Part shown: in pieces, positions 16,560 through 25,032 of the stretch | Position numbering within the stretch: the first letter of the stretch is position 1 | Layout of the letters: every line of letters starts with the position of its first letter | DNA from: DATACQ01 sp036555515 | Lineage (GTDB): Bacteria > Desulfobacterota > Binatia > UBA9968 | Direction: 5' to 3' | Assembly: GCA_036555515.1 (NCBI GenBank) | Contig: DATBLC010000161.1 | Location: 73,749 to 137,748, forward strand | DNA: 64,000 nt | Made by a program: the position numbers and the translations under genes | Notes under the pieces: model-generated | What the model saw: the letters and a program-made list of their open reading frames with translations, nothing else | The model's database searches: none | What the model was told of the DNA's origin: nothing

Positions 16560-17909
16560 TTGGGTTATGTCACAACCGGTGGGCTCCAAACGCCATTCCA
16601 TACGCTACCCACTTTGCTTGCCTTGATGATTGCCATGCGCACGGCTGGATCTGGCTCATCCTCATTTGCGCCATCGCCTGGCGGAGAAACGGCGCTGCTC
16701 AAGCATGCCCGCGCGATCCACGAAAGGGTCCTCATCCTCGACACCCATGTGGATTTTGCGCCTGCCAATCTCGTCGGCCAGGCCAATTACAGCCGGCGCC
16801 TCGACACCCAGTTCGACCTGCCAAAAATGATCGAAGGGGGCCTCGATGCGGTGTTCCTTGTCGTTTACGTCGGCCAGACAAGGGAGAGTCAGAATCCGGA
16901 CGCCCTCAAACCCGCTGGTTACGAGCGCGCCTACAACGCGGCGGTCGAGAAGTTCGACGCGATTCACCGTTTCGTTGGCGAGATCGCGCCGGATCAGATA
17001 CAGCTGGCCTTGACCTCCGGCGACGTGCGGCGCATACAGGCCGAGGGTAAAAAGGCCGCTCTGGTGGGCGTTGAGAACGGCTATCCCATCGGCACGAACA
17101 TCGGCCGGGTTGAAGAGTTCTATGAGCGGGGCGCGCGTTATCTCTCGCTGGCGCACAACGGCCACAACCAGCTCGCGGATTCGCACACCGGGGAGCGCGA
17201 CGGTTGGAAATGGAATGGCGTTTCGCCCCTCGGCAATCAGATGATCGCCGAGATGAATCGGCTTGGAATCATGGTCGATGTCTCCCACGCGTCCAAGCAA
17301 TCGATGATGCAAACGGCGGCGCTGTCGAAAGCCCCGATCATCGCGTCGCACTCCGCGGCGCGCGCCCTCTGCGACGTGAGCCGCAATATAGACGATGAAC
17401 AACTTCTCGCGCTCCAGAAAAACGGCGGCGTCGTTCAGATCGTCGCCTATGGCGATTTCATCAAGCGGGCAAAACCGGATTCCCCCGAACGTAGCGCGGC
17501 GCTGGCGGCGCTAAGACAACAATGCAACCTGCCCGAGCCCAACTCCCCGCGCCAGCGCACGCTCTTTCAAGCGGCCCTGAGCCAAATGTCACCGGAGCAC
17601 CGCGCCGCATATCAAGAGAAACTCGCGGCCATCGACGACCAGTATCCTGGCGATCCGCCCGCCTCGGTCAAAGACTTCGTCGATCACGTCGACTATGCCG
17701 TGAAATTATTAGGCATCGACCATGCCGGTATCGCCTCGGACTTTGATGGTGGCGGCGGCGTGACTGGCTGGAACGACGCCAGCGAAACTTTCAACGTGAC
17801 GTTAGAGCTTGCCCGCCGCGGCTATACGGAAGCGCAGATCGAAAAACTCTGGGGTGGCAACCTGCTCAGGGTGATGGACGAAGTCCAGCGCATCGCGCGC
17901 GAACTGTAG
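16560..17909 (+). CDS. Membrane dipeptidase-like protein (peptidase M19)
   Basis: About 449 residues if translation starts at the TTG at 16560. The M19 metal ligands are present: HVD near residue 65 (LDTHVDFAP), a glutamate in GVENGYPIG, VSHAS and ASHSAARAL histidines, and ASDFDGGGGV. The family hydrolyses dipeptides, including D-amino acid forms, usually outside the cytoplasm or with a lipid anchor. The N-terminus LPTLLALMIAMRTAG looks like a weak export signal. No ribosome binding site decides the start, and ATGs at 16626 or 16635 are alternatives. The last ~46 codons are duplicated at 20785-20942 as a dead fragment. Confidence 0.83.
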   Translation: MGYVTTGGLQTPFHTLPTLLALMIAMRTAGSGSSSFAPSPGGETALLKHARAIHERVLILDTHVDFAPANLVGQANYSRRLDTQFDLPKMIEGGLDAVFLVVYVGQTRESQNPDALKPAGYERAYNAAVEKFDAIHRFVGEIAPDQIQLALTSGDVRRIQAEGKKAALVGVENGYPIGTNIGRVEEFYERGARYLSLAHNGHNQLADSHTGERDGWKWNGVSPLGNQMIAEMNRLGIMVDVSHASKQSMMQTAALSKAPIIASHSAARALCDVSRNIDDEQLLALQKNGGVVQIVAYGDFIKRAKPDSPERSAALAALRQQCNLPEPNSPRQRTLFQAALSQMSPEHRAAYQEKLAAIDDQYPGDPPASVKDFVDHVDYAVKLLGIDHAGIASDFDGGGGVTGWNDASETFNVTLELARRGYTEAQIEKLWGGNLLRVMDEVQRIAREL

Positions 17910-18324
17910 AAATAATCTCAGCAGCTAAGGTGAACGCGATGGTTGAAAGGAATCTCATTCCTCGCAAATATGAAAACCATAAAGATCTCCACAAACGCGA
18001 AACTATTACTAATGAGCTCGTTATTTAGAGACTATGTCGCTAGTGCGACCGAGAGGCGAGCCCTTCCGATCGCGGTCAATGGTTCTCTGCCTTGCCGGCC
18101 ACCACATCGTCCTATCCATAGGTGGAAATGCCCGCCGGCAGGGCCTGAAAACAACCTTTGCGCTCCTGTGCCCGCGCTCTCCAGGTCTCACCCCTCGGCC
18201 GCTGTTTGGTTACTCAATTGTGGACTCTTTAATAACTCGCTGCTTAAGGAAGACCAAGAATTCATTTTAGGCAAGATTGACGACTTCAATCGGGCAGTTG
18301 CGGAAACCAGCGAGAGAGAGTTGG
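17910..18324. other. Intergenic region without a recognised gene
   Basis: About 415 bases between the dipeptidase and the SDR gene. Open frames exist but lack a ribosome binding site and any family feature. A 133-codon frame at 17943-18344 overlaps the SDR start out of frame and is judged spurious. A 30-codon AT-rich frame at about 17940 is too short to call. The base composition is lower in GC than the flanks, which would fit degraded sequence. Confidence 0.45.
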
Positions 18325-19242
18325 ATGATGAGTCAAATACTTAAAGACAAAGTGGCGTTGGTCGCGGGGGCAACGCGCGGCGCGGGCCGCGGTATCGCAG
18401 TCGAACTTGGCGCGGCTGGAGCCACGGTGTACTGCACCGGCCGCACGACGCGCACGCAGCGTTCCGAATTAAACCGGCCCGAAACGATTGAAGAGACGGC
18501 CGAGCTGGTACAGCATGCTGGCGGCCAAGGCATCGCCGTGCAAGCCGATCATTTGGACCCGGCTCAAGTGCAAGCGCTGGTGGCGCGTATCGAGTCCGAG
18601 CAAAGCCGCCTGGATGTCCTGGTCAACAATGTGTGGGGCGCGGATTTTTTGATCGAGTGGAACGTGCCGGTGTGGGAGCACTCGCTGGAAAACGGCCTGC
18701 GCATGCTGCGGCTCGCCATCGACACGCATATCATCACCAGCCACTTCGCACTACCGCTCCTAATCAAGAATCCGGGCGGAATGGTCGTCGAAATGACGGA
18801 CGGCACCGCCGAATACAACAATGCAAACTATCGGTTGTCGATGTTCTATGATCTCGCCAAGACCTCGGTCATTCGCATGGCCTGGGCGCAGGCGCGAGAG
18901 CTTCGGTCCCATCGGTGCGCCGCCGTTGCCTTGACTGCCGGCTGGATACGTTCCGAGCAGATGTTGGATAACTACGGTGTTAGTGAAGCCAACTGGCGTG
19001 ATGCCATCGCGAAGCAACCGCACTTCGTCATCACCGAAACGCCACGGTACGTCGGCCGTGTCGTCGCCGCCCTGGCAGCAGATCCCGAGGTGGCGCGCTG
19101 GAGCGGTCAGTCTCTGTCGAGTGGCCAGCTCGCAAAGGTCTATGGCATCACCGATCTGGATGGATCTCAGCCCGATGCGTGGCGCTACGTTCCTGAGGTT
19201 CAGGATGCCGGCAAACCAGCCGATGCGACTGGGTACAGGTAA
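18325..19242 (+). CDS. Short-chain dehydrogenase/reductase (SDR)
   Basis: About 305 residues from the ATG at 18325 (an adjacent ATG at 18328 is equally possible). The cofactor fingerprint is VAGATRGAGRGIA, followed by the basic residues TGRTTRTQR that suggest NADP(H). The usual NNAG is altered to NNVWG. The catalytic Y-x-x-x-K is seen in FYDLAKTSV near the expected position, preceded by the strand VVEMTDGTAEY, where the catalytic serine would normally lie. The serine seems replaced by Thr/Asp, which is a deviation worth noting. It acts in the cytosol on an unknown carbonyl or alcohol. A purine-rich GAGAGAGAG tract lies a few bases upstream. Confidence 0.85.
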   Translation: MMSQILKDKVALVAGATRGAGRGIAVELGAAGATVYCTGRTTRTQRSELNRPETIEETAELVQHAGGQGIAVQADHLDPAQVQALVARIESEQSRLDVLVNNVWGADFLIEWNVPVWEHSLENGLRMLRLAIDTHIITSHFALPLLIKNPGGMVVEMTDGTAEYNNANYRLSMFYDLAKTSVIRMAWAQARELRSHRCAAVALTAGWIRSEQMLDNYGVSEANWRDAIAKQPHFVITETPRYVGRVVAALAADPEVARWSGQSLSSGQLAKVYGITDLDGSQPDAWRYVPEVQDAGKPADATGYR

Positions 19243-19563
19243 TGCAGCCCGCCCAAAGGTGTGCAGCCGACCACTTCCAGCACCGGCTGAACCTAGCCGT
19301 TGGACGGTTGCTGCGACCATCATTCCGAAAAACATGGGAACCTCCATTCCACATATTGGTCGATCCAAACGATGCAGTGTTAGTGCGCGCCCGTTTTGCG
19401 GGTCGCATTTACCGTGAAACTTCCAGGTGCTATCGAACTAGTTGACGGCGGCGGAAGCTGAAGATTATTGTCGCTATGCTTTTCTTGCGCGGAAAAAATC
19501 GAAGAGTTCCAGGATACCCCGTGTAACGAACCCATTCACATTAACTTAAAAGGAGAATCAATT
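19243..19563. other. Intergenic region, possible weak promoter
   Basis: About 320 bases with no recognised gene. TTGACG at 19442-19447 followed 18 bases later by TATTGT could be a weak sigma-70 promoter for the MetE-like gene. The evidence is thin. An AAAGGAG ribosome binding site sits at the right edge. Confidence 0.35.
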
Positions 19564-20727
19564 ATGAAGCGAAGCACGGATCGGATTCTCACCACTCACT
19601 GCGGCAGTTTGGCGCGGCCCACGGACCTGCTCGACTTGATGAAGGCAAAAATCAACGGCGAAATCTACGACGAGAACGCTTACGCCCAGCGGGTTCGCAG
19701 CGCGGTAGCGGAGATTGTTCGCAAACAGGTTGACTGTGGGATCGACGTCGTAGCGGACGGCGAGCAGGGAAAGCCGGGGTTTTTCGCCTACGTGCGCGAG
19801 CGCCTCAGCGGCTTTGAAGTGAAGACGCTGAAACCGGGCGCGTGGCAGCAATGGGCGGCGGAAGTGGCCGCCTTCCCGGAGTACTATGAACAATACTTCA
19901 GCCGGCGCATGATGGGCGGGAGCATCGCGCGGCGCACGCCGATGGTATGCACCGGGCCGGTCGAGTATCGTGGGCAAGAAGCGATCCGCAAAGACATTGA
20001 CAATCTCAAGGCCGCGCTAACTGGCTTGAACCCCGAAGAAACGTTCATGCCCGCCGTGGCGCCCAGCGGCGTCGGCGCCAACGAGTACTACGGCAGCGAC
20101 GAGGAGTACTTGCAAGCGGTTGGCGAGGCCCTGCGCACGGAGTACCAGGCGATTGTTGCGGCGGGCTTCGTCCTACAGATCGACGATCCGTGGTTAACTG
20201 AAGTGCACAGCCAGGATCCATCGTTGAGTCTAGCCGAGCGGCAAAAGATCGCCGAAAGATCCATCGAAGCGCTCAACCACGCGCTACGCGGCATCCCGAC
20301 GGAAAAAATCCGCTTCCACACCTGCTACGGCATCAACGAGGGGCCGCGTGTCCACGACGCGCCGCTAAAAGACATCGTCGACCTGATTTTGAAAGTGAAT
20401 GCCGGCGCCTATGCCTTCGAGGCCGCCAATGCGCGCCACGAGCACGAGTATCACGTCTGGGAAACCGTAAAATTGCCCGAGGGCAAGGTATTGATACCCG
20501 GCGTAATCACGCACGCGAGCAACATCGTCGAGCACCCGGAACTCATTGCCGAGCGCATCCTGCGCTATGCGAAGTTAGTCGGCCGGGAAAACGTCATCGC
20601 CGGGAGCGACTGTGGTTTTTCCTCCCAGGCGACTTACAATCCCGAAGTCCATCCAAAGATCGTGTGGGCGAAATTTAACGCCATGGCCGAAGGCGCCCGG
20701 CTGGCAACCAAGCAGCTCTGGGGGTGA
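19564..20727 (+). CDS. Cobalamin-independent methionine synthase II-like protein (MetE C-terminal fold)
   Basis: A 387-residue TIM-barrel protein corresponding to the catalytic C-terminal half of MetE. The start at 19564 is chosen for the AAAGGAG eight bases upstream. A longer frame reaches 19468 but without a signal. Zinc-ligand positions look preserved: HTCYG (His and Cys), the glutamate in ANARHEHEYHVW, and the late cysteine in IAGSDCGF. Core features include TTHCGSLARP at the N-terminus and GVITHASNIVEHPELIAERI. Stand-alone proteins of this kind transfer methyl groups to thiols or act in degradation of methylated or S-containing compounds. Classical methionine synthesis is uncertain without the N-terminal half. 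Confidence 0.85.
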   Translation: MKRSTDRILTTHCGSLARPTDLLDLMKAKINGEIYDENAYAQRVRSAVAEIVRKQVDCGIDVVADGEQGKPGFFAYVRERLSGFEVKTLKPGAWQQWAAEVAAFPEYYEQYFSRRMMGGSIARRTPMVCTGPVEYRGQEAIRKDIDNLKAALTGLNPEETFMPAVAPSGVGANEYYGSDEEYLQAVGEALRTEYQAIVAAGFVLQIDDPWLTEVHSQDPSLSLAERQKIAERSIEALNHALRGIPTEKIRFHTCYGINEGPRVHDAPLKDIVDLILKVNAGAYAFEAANARHEHEYHVWETVKLPEGKVLIPGVITHASNIVEHPELIAERILRYAKLVGRENVIAGSDCGFSSQATYNPEVHPKIVWAKFNAMAEGARLATKQLWG

Positions 20728-20784
20728 CTGGCCCCCGGAAAAGTAACACTCCCTATCACACTGCTCACCGTTGATTTGGTCTTT

Positions 20785-20942
20785 GGCGTGACCGGTTGGA
20801 ACGACGCCAGTGAAACCTTCAACGTTACGCTGGAGCTTGTCCGGCGCTGCTATACCGAAGGACAGATTGAAAAGTTCCGGGGCGGCAACCTGCTCAGTGT
20901 GATGGACGAGTCCAGCGCATCGCGCAGGAAGAACGAAAGTAA
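20785..20942 (+). pseudogene. Duplicated tail of the M19 dipeptidase gene
   Basis: This stretch repeats the 3' end of the dipeptidase gene (17757 onward). It encodes GVTGWNDASETFNVTLEL, then RRCYTEGQIEKFRGGNLLSVMDE, close to the intact copy. A one-base loss after the ATGGACGA shared by both copies shifts the frame before the shared VQRIA tail, which then runs on to TAA at 20940. The catalytic part of the gene is absent. It lies 57 bases after the MetE-like stop. It is a remnant of a second dipeptidase gene or of a local duplication. Confidence 0.8.
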
Positions 20943-20995
20943 CTTCGCCTTCCATTCAGGTTTACGTCCGCGAAACGCGGACATTCACCGCGCGG

Positions 20996-21024
20996 TTGAC
21001 TACTGAATTTATTTCCAGTATATG
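20996..21024 (+). promoter_or_regulatory. Candidate sigma-70 promoter for the integrase remnant
   Basis: TTGACT (20996-21001), a 17-base spacer, then TATATG (21019-21024): five of six and four of six consensus positions. It lies 125 bases ahead of the integrase ATG, which has an AGGAGG ribosome binding site. A 7-bp hairpin (GTCCGCG/CGCGGAC, 20966-20982) lies just upstream and may end transcription from the left or bind a regulator. Confidence 0.45.
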
Positions 21025-21148
21025 GACGCTTACCCCGTGGGCTTCGCACCAGGCTTCTGAGGAAGTTGTATGAACGCGAAAGGTCCAATCCACTTGCAAG
21101 CGTCTTTTCTCTGAACCCTGAACGGCGCCGCCTACAGGAGGAGACAAC

Positions 21149-21895
21149 ATGGAAAGCGCCAAGATATACCAACTGAACAGAAATCGTTTCGAAGGCAGCG
21201 CAACGGTCGTTGCACCGGCAACGCCGCCGAAACCCAAGCTCCTTGATCAAGTCCGCCAGGCAATTCGCACGCGCCACTATAGCTAGATGACGGAGAAAGC
21301 CTACGTTGGGTGGATCAAAAGATTTATCTTCTTCCACAACAAGCGTCATCCCGCAGAGATGGGAGAGGCGGAGATCGGACGGTTCTTTTCAAGCCTTGCG
21401 ACCGAATCTCATGTTAGTGCCTCGACTCAGAACCAAGCGCTCAACGCCCTTTTTTTTCTTTACCAAGAAATCCTACACCTCAAGATTGGGTTTATCGACG
21501 GAGTGATTCGCGCGCAAAGGCCGAAGCGACTGCCTGTTGTTTTAACAAAGAGTGAAGTCACAAAGATTCTTGGCAGTTTGAACGGGACGCCTTGGATAAT
21601 GACAATGTTGCTTTACGGTGCCGGGCTGCGACTCATGGAATGTTGCCGGTTACGGGTCAAGGATATCGACTTTTCTCAGAACCAAATCGTGGTGCGCGCC
21701 GGCAAAGGCAATAAAGACCGCCATACGATGCTTCCCGCCGCCGTGAAAAACGTGCGGTACAAACATCTTCAGGATGTCAGGAGACTGCACGAAGAAGATT
21801 TGCAAAAAGGATTGGGGCGTGTTGTCCTGCCCAACGCTCTGGACAGAAAATATCCGAACGCGGATAAGGAATGGGGATGGCAGTTCAGAACATAA
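21149..21895 (+). pseudogene. Integron-type tyrosine recombinase, nonsense codon and C-terminal loss
   Basis: The gene opens at ATG 21149 with a strong AGGAGG at 21136. It reads KPKLLDQVRQAIRTRHYS and then meets a TAG at 21284-21286. The same frame continues at once as TEKAYVGWIKRFIFFHNKRH, ASTQNQALNALFFLYQEIL, YGAGLRLMECCRLRVKDIDF and VVRAGKGNKDRHTMLP, all hallmarks of IntI-like integrases. The amber codon replaces a residue between HYS and TEKAY where relatives usually have Arg or Tyr. The arginine of box I is present in GAGLRLMEC. The protein ends after WGWQF, so the box II HxxR and the catalytic tyrosine are missing. An intact relative would be about 320-340 residues. It cannot recombine DNA. 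Confidence 0.88.
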
Positions 21896-21896
21896 G

Positions 21897-22243
21897 ATGG
21901 GCGAGACACCCTTAAAAATTGAAGTGGAGCAAATCGACGACAAACTAGAGATGATTAGCGGGACATTTCCTGGGGTGAGGTTCAATGATTTGGCGACAGC
22001 TATGGAGACCCGTTACGGGAAACCCACCTCTTCTAAGCTTGTCGTTTATCAGAGTGGTTACAGCGCAAAGTTCGAATATCCGCAACACACCCGGGTAGGC
22101 AAAAACATTCAGATATCGATTGGGCAAGCGCCGTTACCGGGAGAGATACGTTGGGGCTGCTTAGGTATACTACAAGCAAATACCTTGCGCGCGTCTTAGC
22201 CGATGAAAAGCGAAAGGTGAATAAGGCGGCAAAGGACTTGTAA
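21897..22243 (+). pseudogene. Small unknown gene with frameshift
   Basis: An ATG two bases after the integrase stop opens a 100-codon frame (GTFPGVRFNDLATAMETRYGKP, VVYQSGYSAKFEYP) that ends at 22199. The third phase from about 22163 to TAA at 22243 reads RYTTSKYLARVLADEKRKV then NKAAKDL, which looks like a natural C-terminus lost to a frameshift near 22150. The family is not recognised. The fusion of its start region to a truncated integrase suggests a deletion joint close to 21890. Confidence 0.45.
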
Positions 22244-22332
22244 GTAGGCCCGTGTAATTATTAGGGACTACAAAAAAAAGGGCGCTCGTGCCACGTAAAC
22301 TGAAAACAAAAGCAAGTTCAATTTTGGCGGTT

Positions 22333-22383
22333 GCCCAACCAACACCTTGACCCGACTCGGGCAGGTCAGCCTAGGCGTTGGGC
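22333..22383 (+). other. attC-like palindromic site
   Basis: Outer repeats GCCCAAC (22333-22339, fitting RYYYAAC) and GTTGGGC (22377-22383, fitting GTTRRRY) are perfect inverted complements and enclose an imperfect palindrome with an inner CCCG-ACT-CGGG hairpin and ACCT/AGGT pairing. This is the architecture of an integron cassette recombination site, though 51 bases is short. A small gene begins 12 bases after the GTT of the right-hand site, as in cassettes. It lies 440 bases from the dead integrase. Confidence 0.4.
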
Positions 22384-22395
22384 ATTGGTGACGTG

Positions 22396-22674
22396 ATGCA
22401 GGAACACTTTCGGATACTCGATCTAGCGTCTCGGAGTGCCCTACCTGAGGAGATCGATGAGCAGTCCGAACTTCCCATTGCGGTGGTTCGAGAACTTGTC
22501 GATGCGGGTTATCTCCAGGCGATTGACGCATCATCAATGGACGGAGATGCCTATCTCAACCCTCGAATCACTCTCCCAGGGCGGGAATATTTGCGCCAGT
22601 TGCAGCGAGAGGTTTCCGCATCAGAGAAAAATCTCATTCAGTCTTCACGGGTGGTCCTCGCATTGATAGCATGA
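22396..22674 (+). CDS. Small protein, possible winged-helix domain
   Basis: A 92-residue protein from the ATG at 22396 (TTG 22378 and GTG 22393 are alternative starts in the same frame). Residues 1-75 look like a winged-helix unit: LDLASRSALPEEIDEQSELP, VVRELVDAGYLQAID, a wing around SSMDGDAYLNPRITLPGREYL. A helix with LRQLQREV follows. No family name can be given. It begins directly after the attC-like site and has no obvious ribosome binding site, which fits a captured cassette gene. No second attC is visible after its stop. Confidence 0.45.
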   Translation: MQEHFRILDLASRSALPEEIDEQSELPIAVVRELVDAGYLQAIDASSMDGDAYLNPRITLPGREYLRQLQREVSASEKNLIQSSRVVLALIA

Positions 22675-22779
22675 ACACGCAATATCGGGAGCTCACACTC
22701 GGCCTATGCCATAAGCAGGGTTTTCCGATGCCTATGAGAACCACGCTTTACGTTGATGATTCTCCGCGCGCGCGGAAAC

Positions 22780-23796
22780 TTACCCATCCAACCACATAAG
22801 CTTTGCCGGATTGTCCTTGAGCATGATCTTGACTTCGTCGGGCTTGATGCCGAAACCGAGCAACGCGCGGATGAACACCCGCATGCCGTCGACAGCGTCC
22901 ATGTGCAGCACCTGGCCGAAGTCGCTGCCGATGACGCAGCGGTCGGGACCGATTTCTTTGATCGTGCGGATAGTTTCCATCGGATCGGCGACGGGTTGGT
23001 ACAAACTCGGAATCATCGGCTGGCAATAAGTTCCGACGTAAACGCCCAGATCACGCAGCTGCTTCATTTCGTCGAGCAAGAGCTTGTTCAGCTCCAGCAA
23101 CGGATGATCGAGGGTGGCGCGGCAGCCGATTTCTTTGGCCAGCCGCGCCAACGGCAACAGCTCCTGAAAGTCGGTATGGCCGAAGCCGATGCCGACTTTC
23201 TTCTCGGCGGCCATTTCCATGATCTGCTTCACTTCCGGCAACACCTGGCCGTCGTCGCTGCACAGGCGTACCCCTTCATGGTCGGGGCGGCCGGCGCCGC
23301 GCCAGAAACCGTAAGACGTGAAGGTCGGAAACCAAATCATCTTGAAGTTAGGATATTGAAGCCCGACGCGGACGTATTCGGGCCGCATGCCGAAACACAT
23401 GCCGACGCCGCCGTAAACTTCGACGCGGTGGGTAAGCTCGCCGCGGGCGATCATGTCGTCGATATACCGCTGCGTAAGATAGGCCGAGGTGGCGCTGATA
23501 TTCCAATGATCTTTGAACGCGATGGCGCGCATGCCGCACTTGGACGCTTCGATGGCGATCTGGATCATGTCCTGCGAGCGATGGACAAAATCGGGAAACG
23601 CGTGGATATGGCAGTCGATGGCGCCTTGTAACAGTTCGTTCTCGATGCCCGGATAGATTTTCAGCATCTCCGGGTTGTCTTTCAGCATCTGGTAAAAATA
23701 ATCCTTGGCATTGAGCTCACGTACCCGCGCCACGCTCAGGGTACGGCCTACCATCAACTCTTCGGCGGCCTTCGCATCCGCAGCAAAATCACACAT
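22780..23796 (-). CDS. DUF6282 family amidohydrolase-like protein
   Basis: A 338-residue protein with the TIM-barrel metal-hydrolase opening DCHIHAFPD near residue 60, where HxH binds metal. Later landmarks are AIAFKDHW (Lys/His region), GFGHTDFQEL, ATLDHPLLEL, and CVIGSDFGQVLHMDAV (late aspartate). This pattern matches the DUF6282 family, which sits with PHP/amidohydrolase enzymes and has no known substrate. A good GGGAG lies before the ATG. It is followed on the same strand upstream by the LLM flavoenzyme, separated by a heptamer-repeat hairpin that may end transcription between the two. Confidence 0.8.
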   Translation of the reverse strand: MCDFAADAKAAEELMVGRTLSVARVRELNAKDYFYQMLKDNPEMLKIYPGIENELLQGAIDCHIHAFPDFVHRSQDMIQIAIEASKCGMRAIAFKDHWNISATSAYLTQRYIDDMIARGELTHRVEVYGGVGMCFGMRPEYVRVGLQYPNFKMIWFPTFTSYGFWRGAGRPDHEGVRLCSDDGQVLPEVKQIMEMAAEKKVGIGFGHTDFQELLPLARLAKEIGCRATLDHPLLELNKLLLDEMKQLRDLGVYVGTYCQPMIPSLYQPVADPMETIRTIKEIGPDRCVIGSDFGQVLHMDAVDGMRVFIRALLGFGIKPDEVKIMLKDNPAKLMWLDG

Positions 23797-23822
23797 GGAA
23801 AATCTCCCTTCGGTTGATTTGA

Positions 23823-23920
23823 GTTTCCAGTTTGTAGTTTCTAGTTTCAGGTTCCTGACCGTTTAAGTCGAACGGATTGTCGTAACCAAACTAGAAACCA
23901 AAAACTTGGAACGAGAAACT
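23823..23920. repeat. Seven-base-period repeat arranged as an inverted repeat
   Basis: Left arm (23823-23857): five 7-base units on the theme GTTTCTA. Right arm (23887-23920): the same units in reverse complement (theme TAGAAAC). A spacer of about 30 bases separates them, and together they can fold into a long imperfect hairpin. It starts two bases past the stop codon of the LLM gene, so it may also act as a terminator. The closest relative is at 31246-31318. Confidence 0.65.
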
Positions 23921-23922
23921 AA

Positions 23923-24924
23923 TTAAGCGCGCCCCCACGCTTCAAAAAACCGCCGCGCGTCTTCGACCACTGGCTCGGTCACCGGCACGTAGGGAATCAC
24001 CATGCGGGTGACGCCGGCTTCTTCAAAGTCTTTCATTTTGTCTTTGATCTCACGAATATCGCTTGCCGGAACCACAGGCAGCTTGTCCATGTATTCGTCC
24101 GTCAGCGCGCCCATCGCCGCCTTGAAGCCGCCCTTTTGAAACGCTTCATGGATCGCGTTGACTTCTTTTTCGAAGCCCATACCACGCAGCATATCGCTGT
24201 AGTGATCGGCGATGTTATAGAAAGTCAGCACCTGGCGCAGCTTGGCGCGGGCGGCGCTCTTGTCAGGGTTGAGCGACACACGCGACTTGGCGATGATCTC
24301 GATCTTGCCGGGATCGCGGCCGGCTTCGATGGCGCCCTCGCGGACCCGCGCGGCGATTTCTCTCACCTTGGCCGGCGTCGCCATATTGATGAACACGCCG
24401 TCGGAAATTTTGCCCACGAGCTTGGTCATTTGTGGTCCAAGCCCAGCAAGGTAGACGGGCAGGTCGGGATGTTTCGGCTTCCACGAAAGTTGAAAACGCT
24501 TGCCGGTCTGATAAATCTCGCCGTCGTACTCGACGCGCTCGCCGGCTGCGACTTTGCGCACGATCTCGATATATTCCCGCGCCCGTTTCAGCGGCCGGTC
24601 GAAGACGCCGCCATGCCAGCCGGCGATGGCCTTGTTGGCTACGCCCAGACCCAGGAGCAGCCGCCCATCCGACAAGTCTTGCAGCGTCGCCGACTGAATG
24701 CCCAGTGTCACCGGGCTGCGTCCATAGATATGGTAGATAGCGGTCCCCAGTTTGATCGTCTTTGTCCGGCCGGCGACGGCGGAGAGCAGCACCAAGGGAT
24801 CGGTGCTGTTCGATTCGCCCTTCCAGAAAGCGCCAAAGCCGACTTGCTCGGCCAATTCGATCAAACCGGGCACATCTGCTGCCGGATAGTGCGCCGCGGA
24901 ATTAATCTCAACGTCATAGATCAT
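23923..24924 (-). CDS. LLM class flavin-dependent oxidoreductase
   Basis: A 333-residue luciferase-like monooxygenase. The start at 24924 is chosen because AGGGGAC lies close upstream; a longer frame reaches 24993 without signal. The TIM-barrel features are LIELAEQVGFGAFWKGES, SAVAGRTKTIKLGTAI, DLSDGRLLLGLGVAN and the late PVYLAGLGPQMTKLVGKISDGVFI, which matches F420- or FMN-dependent LLM enzymes. These oxidise or reduce small organics such as alkanesulfonates, nitroaromatics or alcohols in the cytosol. Whether FMN or F420 is used cannot be read from the sequence. Confidence 0.87.
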   Translation of the reverse strand: MIYDVEINSAAHYPAADVPGLIELAEQVGFGAFWKGESNSTDPLVLLSAVAGRTKTIKLGTAIYHIYGRSPVTLGIQSATLQDLSDGRLLLGLGVANKAIAGWHGGVFDRPLKRAREYIEIVRKVAAGERVEYDGEIYQTGKRFQLSWKPKHPDLPVYLAGLGPQMTKLVGKISDGVFINMATPAKVREIAARVREGAIEAGRDPGKIEIIAKSRVSLNPDKSAARAKLRQVLTFYNIADHYSDMLRGMGFEKEVNAIHEAFQKGGFKAAMGALTDEYMDKLPVVPASDIREIKDKMKDFEEAGVTRMVIPYVPVTEPVVEDARRFFEAWGRA

Positions 24925-25032
24925 AGTTGCGTCCCCTTGAACTTGTAAACCGTGAACCTTTGAAAGACGAGACAGGCAACGCCCTGCGTACACTAGCCAC
25001 AGGTTCCAACCAAGTCAAATCAGGCAGCGTTT

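Noticed and set aside
17943..18344. 133-codon frame between dipeptidase and SDR
   Set aside because: No motif, no ribosome site, and it overlaps the SDR start out of frame.
21284..21286. Recoding of TAG as an amino acid in the integrase
   Set aside because: The gene also lacks its catalytic C-terminus, so decay is the simpler reading, and no pyrrolysine or suppressor gene was seen.
22753..23631. 292-codon open frame antisense to the DUF6282 gene
   Set aside because: It is the mirror of a gene with a metal-ligand motif and a good ribosome site.
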